Assembly: GCF_009866965.1 (NCBI RefSeq)
Contig: NZ_SPKJ01000008.1
Location: forward strand, 1-64,000
DNA length: 64,000 nt
Reading direction: 5' to 3'
Source of the DNA: Propylenella binzhouense
GTDB taxonomy: Bacteria > Pseudomonadota > Alphaproteobacteria > Rhizobiales > Afifellaceae
In this document: positions 1 to 7,549 of the stretch, in pieces
Layout of the letters: each line of letters starts with the position of its first letter
How positions within the stretch are numbered: the stretch's first letter is position 1
The notes under the pieces: generated by a model
What the model saw: only the letters and a program-made list of their open reading frames with translations
Told to the model about the DNA's origin: nothing
Database searches by the model: none
Translations under genes and position numbers: made by a program

Positions 1-648
1 GATACCGGCACGCCCTCCGCCGGCACCAGCACTGCGGACACGCCGACGCCCCCCGCCGGCGGCGTGGACACCGGAACCGCCCAAACGACGCCGCCCGCCG
101 GCGGCGCGGACACCGGAACCGCCCAAACGACGCCGCCCGCCGGCGGCGCGGACACCGGGACCGCCCAGACCACGCCGCCCGCCGGCGGCGACACCGCCAC
201 CCAGTCCGCCGACGCGGGCGCCAAGCCGATGGATTCCAACGCCTTCGTCACGGAGCAGAAGGACGAGCAGTGGCTCGCGACCGATTATGTGGGCCAGGCC
301 GTCTATAACGAGCAGGACGAGAAGATCGGCAGCATCAACGATCTCGTCCTCGACGAGGGCGGCGGCATTGCCGCGGTCGTCATCGGCGTCGGCGGCTTCC
401 TCGGCATCGGCGAGAAGGACGTCGCGATCACATACGACGCCGTCAACGTCCAGAAGGACGAGAACAACGACATCAAGCTGGTGGTCGCAGGCTCCAAGGA
501 GGCGCTGCAGGATGCGCCCGAGTTCAAGGACAAGGACGACATGGAGGCCGAGCAGAACGCCAATTCGCCGGCAGCGATGTCGGGCGGCGGCATGGGCGGC
601 GCCAGTCCGAATCCGGCGGCGCCTGCCTCCAGCGGCTCGCCCCAATAA
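1..648 (+). CDS. PRC-barrel domain protein, 5' end outside window
   Basis: The frame is open from base 1, so the true start lies upstream; an internal GTG at 64 is only a fallback. The visible protein begins with a low-complexity Asp/Thr/Pro/Gly segment containing about three copies of a 14-residue unit (DTGTAQTTPPAGGA). After a short linker comes one PRC-barrel domain (about bases 280-460, with the YVGQAVYNEQDEKIG and DLVLDEGGG strands), then an acidic Gly/Ser/Pro-rich tail. PRC-barrel proteins of this kind in alphaproteobacteria are often exported and stress-related, but no function is proven and any signal peptide is off the window. A strong terminator follows. The PRC call is firm; the biological role is unknown. 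Confidence 0.8.
   Translation, partial: DTGTPSAGTSTADTPTPPAGGVDTGTAQTTPPAGGADTGTAQTTPPAGGADTGTAQTTPPAGGDTATQSADAGAKPMDSNAFVTEQKDEQWLATDYVGQAVYNEQDEKIGSINDLVLDEGGGIAAVVIGVGGFLGIGEKDVAITYDAVNVQKDENNDIKLVVAGSKEALQDAPEFKDKDDMEAEQNANSPAAMSGGGMGGASPNPAAPASSGSPQ
67..189 (+). repeat. 42-bp tandem repeat in coding sequence
   Basis: Units at 67-108, 109-150 and 151-189 encode DTGTAQTTPPAGGA. The first two are identical and the third carries a few silent changes and lacks the last codon. Degenerate relatives extend back to base 1. The number of units could vary between strains by slippage. Confidence 0.85.
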
Positions 649-675
649 GAGCGACGAATCCTCCCTTCGACGACT

Positions 676-704
676 GGGCCCGCTTCGGCGGGCCCTTTCT
701 CGTT
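676..704 (+). terminator. Rho-independent terminator after the PRC-barrel gene
   Basis: A perfect 8-bp stem (GGGCCCGC at 676-683 with GCGGGCCC at 688-695) closes on a TTCG tetraloop and is followed by TTTCTCGTT. It sits 28 bp after the stop codon at 648. Confidence 0.9.
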
Positions 705-747
705 CCGGCCCTGCCGCGGCGCCGGACCGCGTTGCACCGCCACGGCG

Positions 748-782
748 GAGCCGCCATATCCGGGGAGCCGCCATATCCCGGG
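748..782. repeat. 17-bp direct repeat upstream of the helicase gene
   Basis: The unit GAGCCGCCATATCCGGG at 748-764 is followed directly by a near copy at 765-782 with one extra C. It lies about 77 bp before the helicase start codon. It could be a regulatory site or a chance duplication; nothing in the sequence decides. Confidence 0.5.
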
Positions 783-858
783 ACCGCCTCCGGGCGGCCG
801 CATGCTCGCAATCGGCGCGGCGTTGCCCTATTGTTCCGAAAAGGCGATTCGAAGCTTC

Positions 859-3225
859 ATGTCCGAACCGGCCCGCCGTTCCGCCATACAGTCCGACGAG
901 CTCGTGCCGAAGCCCGGTGGCATCGCGGCCCGGGCGCTCGCCGCGCGCGCCGCGCCCTATTTGGCCGGCCTCAATCCCGAACAGCAGGAGGCGGTGGAGG
1001 CGACCGAGGGACCCCTTCTCGTCCTCGCCGGCGCGGGCACGGGCAAGACGCGGGTCCTGACCACCCGGATCGCCCACATCCTCGCCTCCGGGCGCGCCTA
1101 TCCCTCGCAGATCCTCGCCGTCACCTTCACCAACAAGGCCGCCCGCGAGATGAAGGAACGGATCGCGCGCCTCATCGGCGAAGGCATGGCCGAGGGCATG
1201 CCCTGGCTCGGCACGTTCCACGCGATCGGCGTCAGGATCCTCCGCCGGCACGCCGAACTCGTCGACCTCAGGTCGGACTTCACGATCCTCGACACCGACG
1301 ACCAGATCCGGCTCCTGAAGCAGATCATCCAGGCCGCCAATATCGACGAGAAGCGCTGGCCGGCCCGCCAGCTCGCTGCCGCCATCGACGGCTGGAAGAA
1401 CCGCGGGCTCGCGCCGGACAAGGTGCCCGACGGCGAGGCCTATGCCGCGGCGAACGGCAAGGGCCGCGAGCTCTATGCCGAATACCAGGCACGGCTGAAG
1501 ACGCTCAACGCCGCCGATTTCGGCGATCTCCTGACCGAATGCCTGCGGCTCTTCCGCGAGCGGCCGGACGTCCTTGCCGAGTACCAGAAGCGCTTCCGGT
1601 ACATGCTGGTGGACGAGTACCAGGACACCAATGTCGCGCAATATCTGTGGCTCAGGCTGCTCGCCCAGGGCAAGGAGAGCCGCAACATCTGCTGCGTCGG
1701 CGACGACGACCAGTCGATCTACGGCTGGCGCGGCGCGGAGGTCGACAACATCCTCCGCTTCGAGCGCGACTTTCCGGGCGCCAAGGTGATCCGGCTGGAG
1801 CGGAACTACCGCTCGACGGGCCACATCCTCGCCGCCGCCTCGGGCCTCATCGCGCACAACGAGGGGCGGCTCGGCAAGACGCTCTTCACCGAGACCGCCG
1901 AGCTCGGCGAGAAGGTGGCCGTCAATTCCGCCTGGGATTCCTCGGAGGAGGCGCGTGCGATCGGCGACGACATCGAGCGGCTGCAGCGGCAGGGCCACGC
2001 GCTGAACGACATGGCGATCCTGGTCCGCGCCTCGTTCCAGATGCGCGAGTTCGAGGACCGCTTCGTCACGCTCGGGCTCAACTACCGCGTGATCGGCGGC
2101 CCGCGCTTCTTCGAGCGGCTCGAGATCCGCGACGCGCTCGCCTATCTCCGCGCCACCGTGAACCCGGCGGACGACCTCGCCTTCGAGCGGATCGTCAACA
2201 CGCCGAAGCGCGGCCTCGGTCCCGCGACGCTGCAGCTCCTTCACGGACATGCCCGCCGGCGGAACATGCCGCTGATGGCGGCGGCCGCGGAACTCGTCGG
2301 GACCGAGGAGCTGAAGCCGAAGCTGCGCCAGGCGCTCTCCGCCCTGCTGCGGAGCTTCGAGCGCTGGTCCGCCCTCATCCCCCACACGCCGCACACCGAC
2401 CTTGCGGAGATGGTGCTGGAGGAGTCCGGCTACACGGAGATGTGGCAGCTCGACCGCTCGGCCGAGGCGCCGGGGCGGCTCGAGAACCTCAAGGAGCTGG
2501 TCAACACGATGGGCGAGTACGAATCGCTCCCCGGCTTCCTGGAGCACGTCTCGCTCGTCATGGATTCCGAGGGCGGCGAGGCGAGCGACGCCGTCTCCAT
2601 CATGACGCTCCACTCCGCCAAGGGCCTGGAGTTCGACACGGTCTATCTCCCCGGCTGGGAGGAAGGGCTGTTCCCGCACCAGCGCGCGCTCGACGAGAAC
2701 GGCCGCGCCGGCCTCGAGGAGGAACGCCGCCTCGCCTATGTCGGGCTCACCCGCGCGCGCCGCCGTGCCGCCATCTGGTTCGTCTCGAACCGCCGCGTCC
2801 ACGGGCTCTGGCAGTCGACCGTTCCCTCGCGCTTCCTCGACGACCTGCCGGAGGCCGATGTCGAGATCTCCGAGCCGGCGAGCTATGGCGGCTACGGCAC
2901 GGCCATGCCCTACGGCATGTCGCGCTTCGACACGATGGCGCCGTTCGGCTCGACCTACGCGACGCCCGGCTGGCAGCGGGCGCAGGCGAACCGCGACACC
3001 GCCGATCCCAGGAAGCGGACGGGGCGGCAGGCGCTGACGATCGAGGGCGAGCTCGTCGCCAAGAGCGTGATCGGCGGCGAGGCCCGCTTCGCGGCGGGCG
3101 AGCGCGTCTTCCACCAGAAGTTCGGTCCGGGCACGGTCGCCGCGGTCGACGGCAACAAGCTCACGGTCGATTTTGACAAGGCCGGCCGCAAGCGCGTCGT
3201 CGACAGCTTCGTGGAGGCCGCCTGA
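859..3225 (+). CDS. ATP-dependent DNA helicase, UvrD/PcrA/Rep family
   Basis: A 788-residue superfamily 1A helicase that unwinds DNA 3' to 5' in repair and replication restart. Visible motifs in order: Walker A GAGTGKT (about residues 58-64), Walker B VDEYQDTN, GDDDQSIYGWRGA, LERNYRS (motif IV region), LHSAKGLEFDTV and YVGLTRARR. The C-terminus ends in a Tudor-like segment (VFHQKFGPGTVAAVDGNKLTVDF), as in UvrD/PcrA. The ATG at 859 was chosen; an in-frame ATG at 802 adds 19 residues with no family resemblance. The next gene is convergent, only 4 bp away. The family is certain; UvrD versus PcrA versus Rep is not resolved. Confidence 0.95.
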   Translation: MSEPARRSAIQSDELVPKPGGIAARALAARAAPYLAGLNPEQQEAVEATEGPLLVLAGAGTGKTRVLTTRIAHILASGRAYPSQILAVTFTNKAAREMKERIARLIGEGMAEGMPWLGTFHAIGVRILRRHAELVDLRSDFTILDTDDQIRLLKQIIQAANIDEKRWPARQLAAAIDGWKNRGLAPDKVPDGEAYAAANGKGRELYAEYQARLKTLNAADFGDLLTECLRLFRERPDVLAEYQKRFRYMLVDEYQDTNVAQYLWLRLLAQGKESRNICCVGDDDQSIYGWRGAEVDNILRFERDFPGAKVIRLERNYRSTGHILAAASGLIAHNEGRLGKTLFTETAELGEKVAVNSAWDSSEEARAIGDDIERLQRQGHALNDMAILVRASFQMREFEDRFVTLGLNYRVIGGPRFFERLEIRDALAYLRATVNPADDLAFERIVNTPKRGLGPATLQLLHGHARRRNMPLMAAAAELVGTEELKPKLRQALSALLRSFERWSALIPHTPHTDLAEMVLEESGYTEMWQLDRSAEAPGRLENLKELVNTMGEYESLPGFLEHVSLVMDSEGGEASDAVSIMTLHSAKGLEFDTVYLPGWEEGLFPHQRALDENGRAGLEEERRLAYVGLTRARRRAAIWFVSNRRVHGLWQSTVPSRFLDDLPEADVEISEPASYGGYGTAMPYGMSRFDTMAPFGSTYATPGWQRAQANRDTADPRKRTGRQALTIEGELVAKSVIGGEARFAAGERVFHQKFGPGTVAAVDGNKLTVDFDKAGRKRVVDSFVEAA

Positions 3226-3229
3226 GCGG

Positions 3230-3817
3230 TCAGAGCGCCTTCGAGCCGAGCTCTTCCATCTTTGCAAGCCAGCCCGTCCGGCCGCCGCCCTCCTTCGCCG
3301 CGACCATGCCGACCAGGCTCTCGCGGACCGGCCGGATGCCGCAGAACTTCAGGATGTTGCGCTCGAAGCTCTTCAGGCTGTGGGCGCCGAAATACCAGCG
3401 ATAGACGAGCGCGGGCATGCCCATCGTGACGACGATCCGGGCCGAGCGGCCCTTCAGGCGCTGCGTCCAGGCCGTGCCGGCAGCCTCGCCTGAGACCGCG
3501 AAGCCCGGGCGGAGCGCCTGCTCGAGGAAGCCCTTCAGGAGTGCCGGCATCGCGCCCAGCCAGAGCGGATAGACGAAGACGAGATGCTCGGCCCAGCCGA
3601 TATTGTCCTGCGCCTGGACGATGTCATCCGGCGGCGCGGCGTGCTCCCAGTCGGCCTGCGTCCTGAGGAGCGGAAACGCGAGCGATGCGACGTCGATCTG
3701 CCGGACCTCGTGGCCGGCCGCCTCCGCGCCCTTCCGATAGGCCTCCCCGAGCGCGCGGCAGAAGCGCTCCGGCCTGGGATCCGGATGCCCCTGGATGATG
3801 CAGATCCGCTTCGCCAT
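3230..3817 (-). CDS. NAD(P)H dehydrogenase (quinone), flavodoxin-like fold
   Basis: A 195-residue protein of the NQO/KefF/MdaB-like family, which reduces quinones or other electrophiles by two electrons using FMN or FAD. The N-terminal strand and phosphate loop (IIQGHPDPRPERFCRAL), the HLVFVYPLWLGAMPALLKGFLEQ segment and VTMGMPALVYRWYFG near the flavin site are typical, and the length fits. It is monocistronic and convergent with the helicase gene. The physiological substrate cannot be deduced. Confidence 0.85.
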   Translation of the reverse strand: MAKRICIIQGHPDPRPERFCRALGEAYRKGAEAAGHEVRQIDVASLAFPLLRTQADWEHAAPPDDIVQAQDNIGWAEHLVFVYPLWLGAMPALLKGFLEQALRPGFAVSGEAAGTAWTQRLKGRSARIVVTMGMPALVYRWYFGAHSLKSFERNILKFCGIRPVRESLVGMVAAKEGGGRTGWLAKMEELGSKAL

Positions 3818-3881
3818 GGAGATCCCCGCGGTTCAACCTGCCTCCTCCGATATAGTCCTGTCGAAGACGGGGCTGCCGATC

Positions 3882-3897
3882 CTTGCGGAATCGCAAG
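3882..3897. promoter_or_regulatory. Short dyad in the divergent quinone reductase / prmA interval
   Basis: CTTGCG-GAAT-CGCAAG is a perfect 6-bp inverted repeat about 65 bp upstream of the quinone reductase start. Small flavin reductases are often controlled by a regulator binding such a dyad, but no regulator gene is adjacent. The rest of the 292-bp interval 3818-4109 shows nothing recognisable. Confidence 0.3.
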
Positions 3898-4109
3898 ATG
3901 AGCGGGGATTCGTCTTGCAGGCCGGGCGCGATCGGGAGCGGCCGGGTGCCCTGCCGATCTCCCTGCCTTGATGGGCCGGGGTCCCTCCGGGGCCGCGGCG
4001 CCCGACCGGCCGGTCGGCGCATGCCGCGCACCGCGGGGCCCTGCGGCCGGCTCCGCGGCGCGCCCAACGAAGTCGGGAAATCTCCCCGCATTGGTGCTAA
4101 GGGCGGGCG

Positions 4110-4994
4110 ATGATCCTCAAAGCGACCTTCACCGCTCCCGAGCCCGAGGCCCGCCGCATCGCCGCTTGCCTGGAACGCGAATTCGAAGACGGCGCCGTGC
4201 CGGTGGCGCTCTTCGAGGAGCCGGAAAGGCGGTTCACGGTCGATCTCTATTTCGAGGCGGGCGAGCCCGACGCGGTCGCGGCCATGGTCGGCGACAGGCT
4301 GGCGGCCAACGGGATCGCGGCGCGGCCCGAGGTCGAGGTGCTTCCGGAGGCGGACTGGATCGCCGAAGGGCTGAAGGCGCTGCAGCCGGTCGAGGCCGGC
4401 CGCTTCGTGATCCATGGCAGCCACGACCGGGCGACCGTCCGACCGGGCCGGGTCGCGATCGAGATCGAGGCCGGCCAGGCCTTCGGAACCGGCCACCATG
4501 GCACCACCGCCGGCTGCCTGGCGGTCCTCGACCGCCTCACGCGCGCGCGCCGGTTCGAAAACCCGCTGGATCTCGGCACGGGATCCGGTGTTCTCGCCAT
4601 CGCGCTCGCGAAGGTGCTCCGCGTCCCGGTGCTCGCCACCGACATCGATCCGGTTGCGATCCGGGTCGCGCGCGAGAACGCGGCGCTCAACCGCGTCGCG
4701 CCGCTCGCGAATTTCGTCGCGGCGGGAGGAATGCAGCACGGCGCAATCCGCAGGCGGGCTCCCTTCGATCTCATCGTCGCGAACATCCTGGCGGAGCCGC
4801 TGATGCGGCTGGCGCCTGCCATTGCCGGCGCCCTCGCCCCGAACGGCGTGCTGGTGCTCTCCGGCCTTCTCAGGCACCAGCGCGAGCGCGTCGTCGCCGC
4901 CTATGCGCTGCAGGGGCTGCGCCTGGACTCGGCGCGGATATTCGAGGGCTGGGCCGTACTGGTGCTGGCGCGCCGACACGCGCGACAAGAATAA
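4110..4994 (+). CDS. prmA: Ribosomal protein L11 methyltransferase PrmA
   Basis: A 294-residue SAM-dependent methyltransferase expected to trimethylate ribosomal protein L11. The SAM loop LDLGTGSGVLAIAL begins near residue 152, followed by the acidic ATDIDP strand and VANILAEPLMRLAP (about 224), which corresponds to the PrmA motif NILA.PL. The segment AFGTGHHGTTAGCL is also diagnostic of PrmA. Length matches the family. A perfect inverted repeat follows the stop codon directly. Confidence 0.93.
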   Translation: MILKATFTAPEPEARRIAACLEREFEDGAVPVALFEEPERRFTVDLYFEAGEPDAVAAMVGDRLAANGIAARPEVEVLPEADWIAEGLKALQPVEAGRFVIHGSHDRATVRPGRVAIEIEAGQAFGTGHHGTTAGCLAVLDRLTRARRFENPLDLGTGSGVLAIALAKVLRVPVLATDIDPVAIRVARENAALNRVAPLANFVAAGGMQHGAIRRRAPFDLIVANILAEPLMRLAPAIAGALAPNGVLVLSGLLRHQRERVVAAYALQGLRLDSARIFEGWAVLVLARRHARQE

Positions 4995-5018
4995 GGCCGG
5001 GGCCCGAGGGCCCCGGCC
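4995..5018. terminator. Inverted repeat between prmA and the DUF1127 gene
   Basis: GGCCGGGGCCC (4995-5005) and GGGCCCCGGCC (5008-5018) form a perfect 11-bp stem beginning one base after the prmA stop. The two flanking genes are convergent, so it could serve both. There is no T-run on either side, so it is not a textbook terminator. Confidence 0.6.
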
Positions 5019-5040
5019 TCCAAGAGACGTCCGTCCGGCC

Positions 5041-5256
5041 TTAGGCCGACGCCCGGCCGATCGCCCGCGCGACCTCGGCACGCGTATAGCCGAGATCGGC
5101 AAGCGTCCGGTCGTCCATGAGCGCGATCTGCTGTGCGATCAGGCGCTCGGCCTGGCGGGTCCGCGCCGCAACGACCGCATCCACCGCGCGGGCGAAAAAG
5201 CTCTTGCCCTGGCGCGCTTCGCGGGTAATGGCACCGGCATAGGTGCTCGCAGCCAT
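5041..5256 (-). CDS. Small DUF1127 (YjiS-like) protein
   Basis: A 71-residue basic protein ending in the DUF1127 signature (MDDRTLADLGYTRAEVARAIGRA). Members with this domain in alphaproteobacteria include small RNA-binding proteins and regulators of phosphate, carbon or motility genes. The start ATG at 5256 follows a GGAGG box. The gene stands alone, with its own promoter candidate. The domain call is firm; the specific role is unknown. Confidence 0.85.
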   Translation of the reverse strand: MAASTYAGAITREARQGKSFFARAVDAVVAARTRQAERLIAQQIALMDDRTLADLGYTRAEVARAIGRASA

Positions 5257-5298
5257 GATGGCCTCCTCCAAGAAGAAATGTCCTGTGTTCCGGGTAGT

Positions 5299-5328
5299 TA
5301 GATAGCCGTTCCTGAGAGTCCGCGTCAG
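5299..5328 (-). promoter_or_regulatory. Candidate promoter of the DUF1127 gene
   Basis: Read on the minus strand: CTGACG, an 18-bp spacer, then TATCTA, placed about 45 bp upstream of the start codon. Both hexamers match the general consensus at four of six positions. This is a prediction from sequence only. Confidence 0.35.
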
Positions 5329-5436
5329 GGCCTGCGCCGCATGGCTGCCTTGTTTCTTTTGCATGTGCGAAGAGCGCGGGAGCACCGCAGCGACCGCGCC
5401 CTGTGCGCTGCCGGGCACCCATGCTAAGAGCAGGCG

Positions 5437-7290
5437 ATGTTCCAGAGCTTCGAAGACAGAGCCGACGGCAGCCGCGGCGCGGAGCGCGCGGAGGCACTCC
5501 GCGCAATGCTCGCCCCGCTCGGGATCGACGGCTTCATCGTGCCGCGCGCAGACGAGCACCAGGGCGAGTACGTGCCCCCCTCCGCCGAAAGGCTCGCCTG
5601 GCTGACCGGCTTCACGGGCTCCGCGGGCACGGCGGTGGTGCTGCGCGACAGGGCCGCCATCTTCATCGACGGCCGCTACACCCTCCAGGTCCGCGACCAG
5701 GTCGACACGGCCGTGTTCGAGCCCGTCTCCGTCATCGAGACCCCGGTCTCCGCCTGGCTCAGGGCCAATGCCGGCCACGGCGCGCGGATCGGCTACGATC
5801 CCTGGCTGATGACGCGGGCGCAGGTGCGCCAGATCGCCGAGGCGATCGAGGGCGCAGGCGGCACGCTGGTGCCGGTCGAGGCCAACCCTGTCGACGCGAT
5901 CTGGCAGGACCGGCCCGCCCCGCCGCTCGCTCCGGTCGGCGAACATCCCGAAGAACTCGCCGGCCGGCCGGTCTCCTCGAAGCTCGAGGAGCTCGGGCGC
6001 GCGCTCCGCGAGAAGCGGGTCGACGCCGCGATCGTCACCGATCCGGCCTCGATCGCCTGGGCCTTCAACATCCGGGGCGACGACGTCCCGCACACGCCGC
6101 TCCCCCTCTCCTTCGCAATCCTCGCGGCCGAGGGACGGCCGACGCTCTTCATCGACGGCCGCAAGCTCTCCAACGCCGTCAGGGATCGCCTGGAAGGCTT
6201 TGCCGACATCCTGGAGCCGAGCGCCTTCCGCGACGCGCTCGAGGCGCTCGGGCGCGGCGGCCGTCGCGTGCTCTACGATCCGAACGGATCGGGCGAGGCC
6301 GTGGCGCGTCTCGTCGAGGGGCATGGCGGCACGATCGTCGAGGGCGCCGACCCCGTCGCGCTGCCCAAGGCCCGCAAGACGCCGGCGGAAATCGCCGCCA
6401 CCCGGCGCGCGCATGTGCGTGACGGCGCCGCGATGGTGCGCTTCCTGTGCTGGCTGGACCGGCATGGTTCGGACGGATCCCAGACCGAGATAAGCCTGGC
6501 CCGCAGACTGGAGGACGCCCGCCGGACGACCGCCGAGGCCGACGGACAGGCGCTCGCCGGCATCTCCTTCGACACGATCTCCTCGACCGGCCCGAATGCG
6601 GCGATCAATCATTACCGCGTGACCCGGCGGACCGACCGGACGGTCGCGCCGGGCGACCTCTATCTCGTCGATTCCGGCGGGCAATATCGCGACGGCACCA
6701 CCGACGTCACCCGCACGGTGCTGATCGGCACGGCCGCCCCCGAGCGGCTCGACCTCTATCGCGACCGCTTCACCCGGGTGCTGAAGGGCATGATCGCCAT
6801 CGCCTCGGCCCGCTTCCCGAAAGCGACCACCGGGGCCCAGATCGACGCCCTCGCCCGCGCTGCGCTCTGGCGCGCAGGGCTCGATTTCGACCACGGCACC
6901 GGCCACGGCGTCGGAGCCTATCTCTCCGTGCACGAGGGCCCGCAGCGGATCGCCAAGACCGGCCACACGCCGCTCGAGCCCGGCATGATCCTCTCCGACG
7001 AGCCGGGCTACTACCGGGCCGGCGATTTCGGAATCCGGATCGAGAACCTCGTCGTCGTGCGGGAAGCGGAGCCGATTCCCGGCGGCGACCGGCCCATGCT
7101 CGGCTTCGACACGATCACGCTCGCGCCGATCGACAGGCGCCTCGTCGCCCCTCGCCTGATGGACGCGGCCGAGATCGCATGGCTCGACGCCTATCACATG
7201 CGCGTCTGGGGCACCCTTTCCGGCTGGGACACGCTCGACGCGGCGGAGCGCGACTGGCTGGCCGAAGCCTGCCGCCCGCTCGTCGGCTGA
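5437..7290 (+). CDS. pepP: Xaa-Pro aminopeptidase (aminopeptidase P family, M24)
   Basis: A 617-residue three-domain aminopeptidase P that removes N-terminal residues preceding proline. Two creatinase-like N-terminal domains (about 1-330) precede the pita-bread catalytic domain. Metal ligands are visible: Asp in DSGGQYRDGTTDVTRT (about 412 and 423), His in GTGHGVG (490), Glu in SDEPGYY (522) and Glu in IRIENL (536). The length above 600 residues fits the eukaryotic-like long aminopeptidase P group rather than E. coli PepP (about 440). Monocistronic and divergent from the DUF1127 gene. Confidence 0.92.
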   Translation: MFQSFEDRADGSRGAERAEALRAMLAPLGIDGFIVPRADEHQGEYVPPSAERLAWLTGFTGSAGTAVVLRDRAAIFIDGRYTLQVRDQVDTAVFEPVSVIETPVSAWLRANAGHGARIGYDPWLMTRAQVRQIAEAIEGAGGTLVPVEANPVDAIWQDRPAPPLAPVGEHPEELAGRPVSSKLEELGRALREKRVDAAIVTDPASIAWAFNIRGDDVPHTPLPLSFAILAAEGRPTLFIDGRKLSNAVRDRLEGFADILEPSAFRDALEALGRGGRRVLYDPNGSGEAVARLVEGHGGTIVEGADPVALPKARKTPAEIAATRRAHVRDGAAMVRFLCWLDRHGSDGSQTEISLARRLEDARRTTAEADGQALAGISFDTISSTGPNAAINHYRVTRRTDRTVAPGDLYLVDSGGQYRDGTTDVTRTVLIGTAAPERLDLYRDRFTRVLKGMIAIASARFPKATTGAQIDALARAALWRAGLDFDHGTGHGVGAYLSVHEGPQRIAKTGHTPLEPGMILSDEPGYYRAGDFGIRIENLVVVREAEPIPGGDRPMLGFDTITLAPIDRRLVAPRLMDAAEIAWLDAYHMRVWGTLSGWDTLDAAERDWLAEACRPLVG

Positions 7291-7355
7291 TCCGCCCCAA
7301 GCAGCACCGAAGCCGCTCCGCCGATTCCGCACGCGGGTAGCTCGCCCACCCCTTC

Positions 7356-7373
7356 GATCACGCTGTCGTGATC
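7356..7373. promoter_or_regulatory. Dyad in the leader region of the RTX gene
   Basis: GATCACG-CTGT-CGTGATC is a perfect 7-bp inverted repeat 177 bp upstream of the RTX start codon, followed by an AT-richer stretch (about 7385-7445) unlike its surroundings. It is a plausible operator or a terminator remnant of the preceding gene, with no T-run to support the latter. Confidence 0.35.
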
Positions 7374-7549
7374 AGGGGCAGGCGCGATTTCGTCGATTGT
7401 CGACCTTCTTCAACTTTCTCTGTCATGTTAATATTGGCTGCCGGAATTCTGGGAGCAATTCTTCCGGCGTGCTCCGGAACTCCTAAGTTTTCCAGCACTC
7501 CAACTATTTCAGAGGGCCGGCCCCAGAATCCGGCCCCGGGAGAGGGCTC

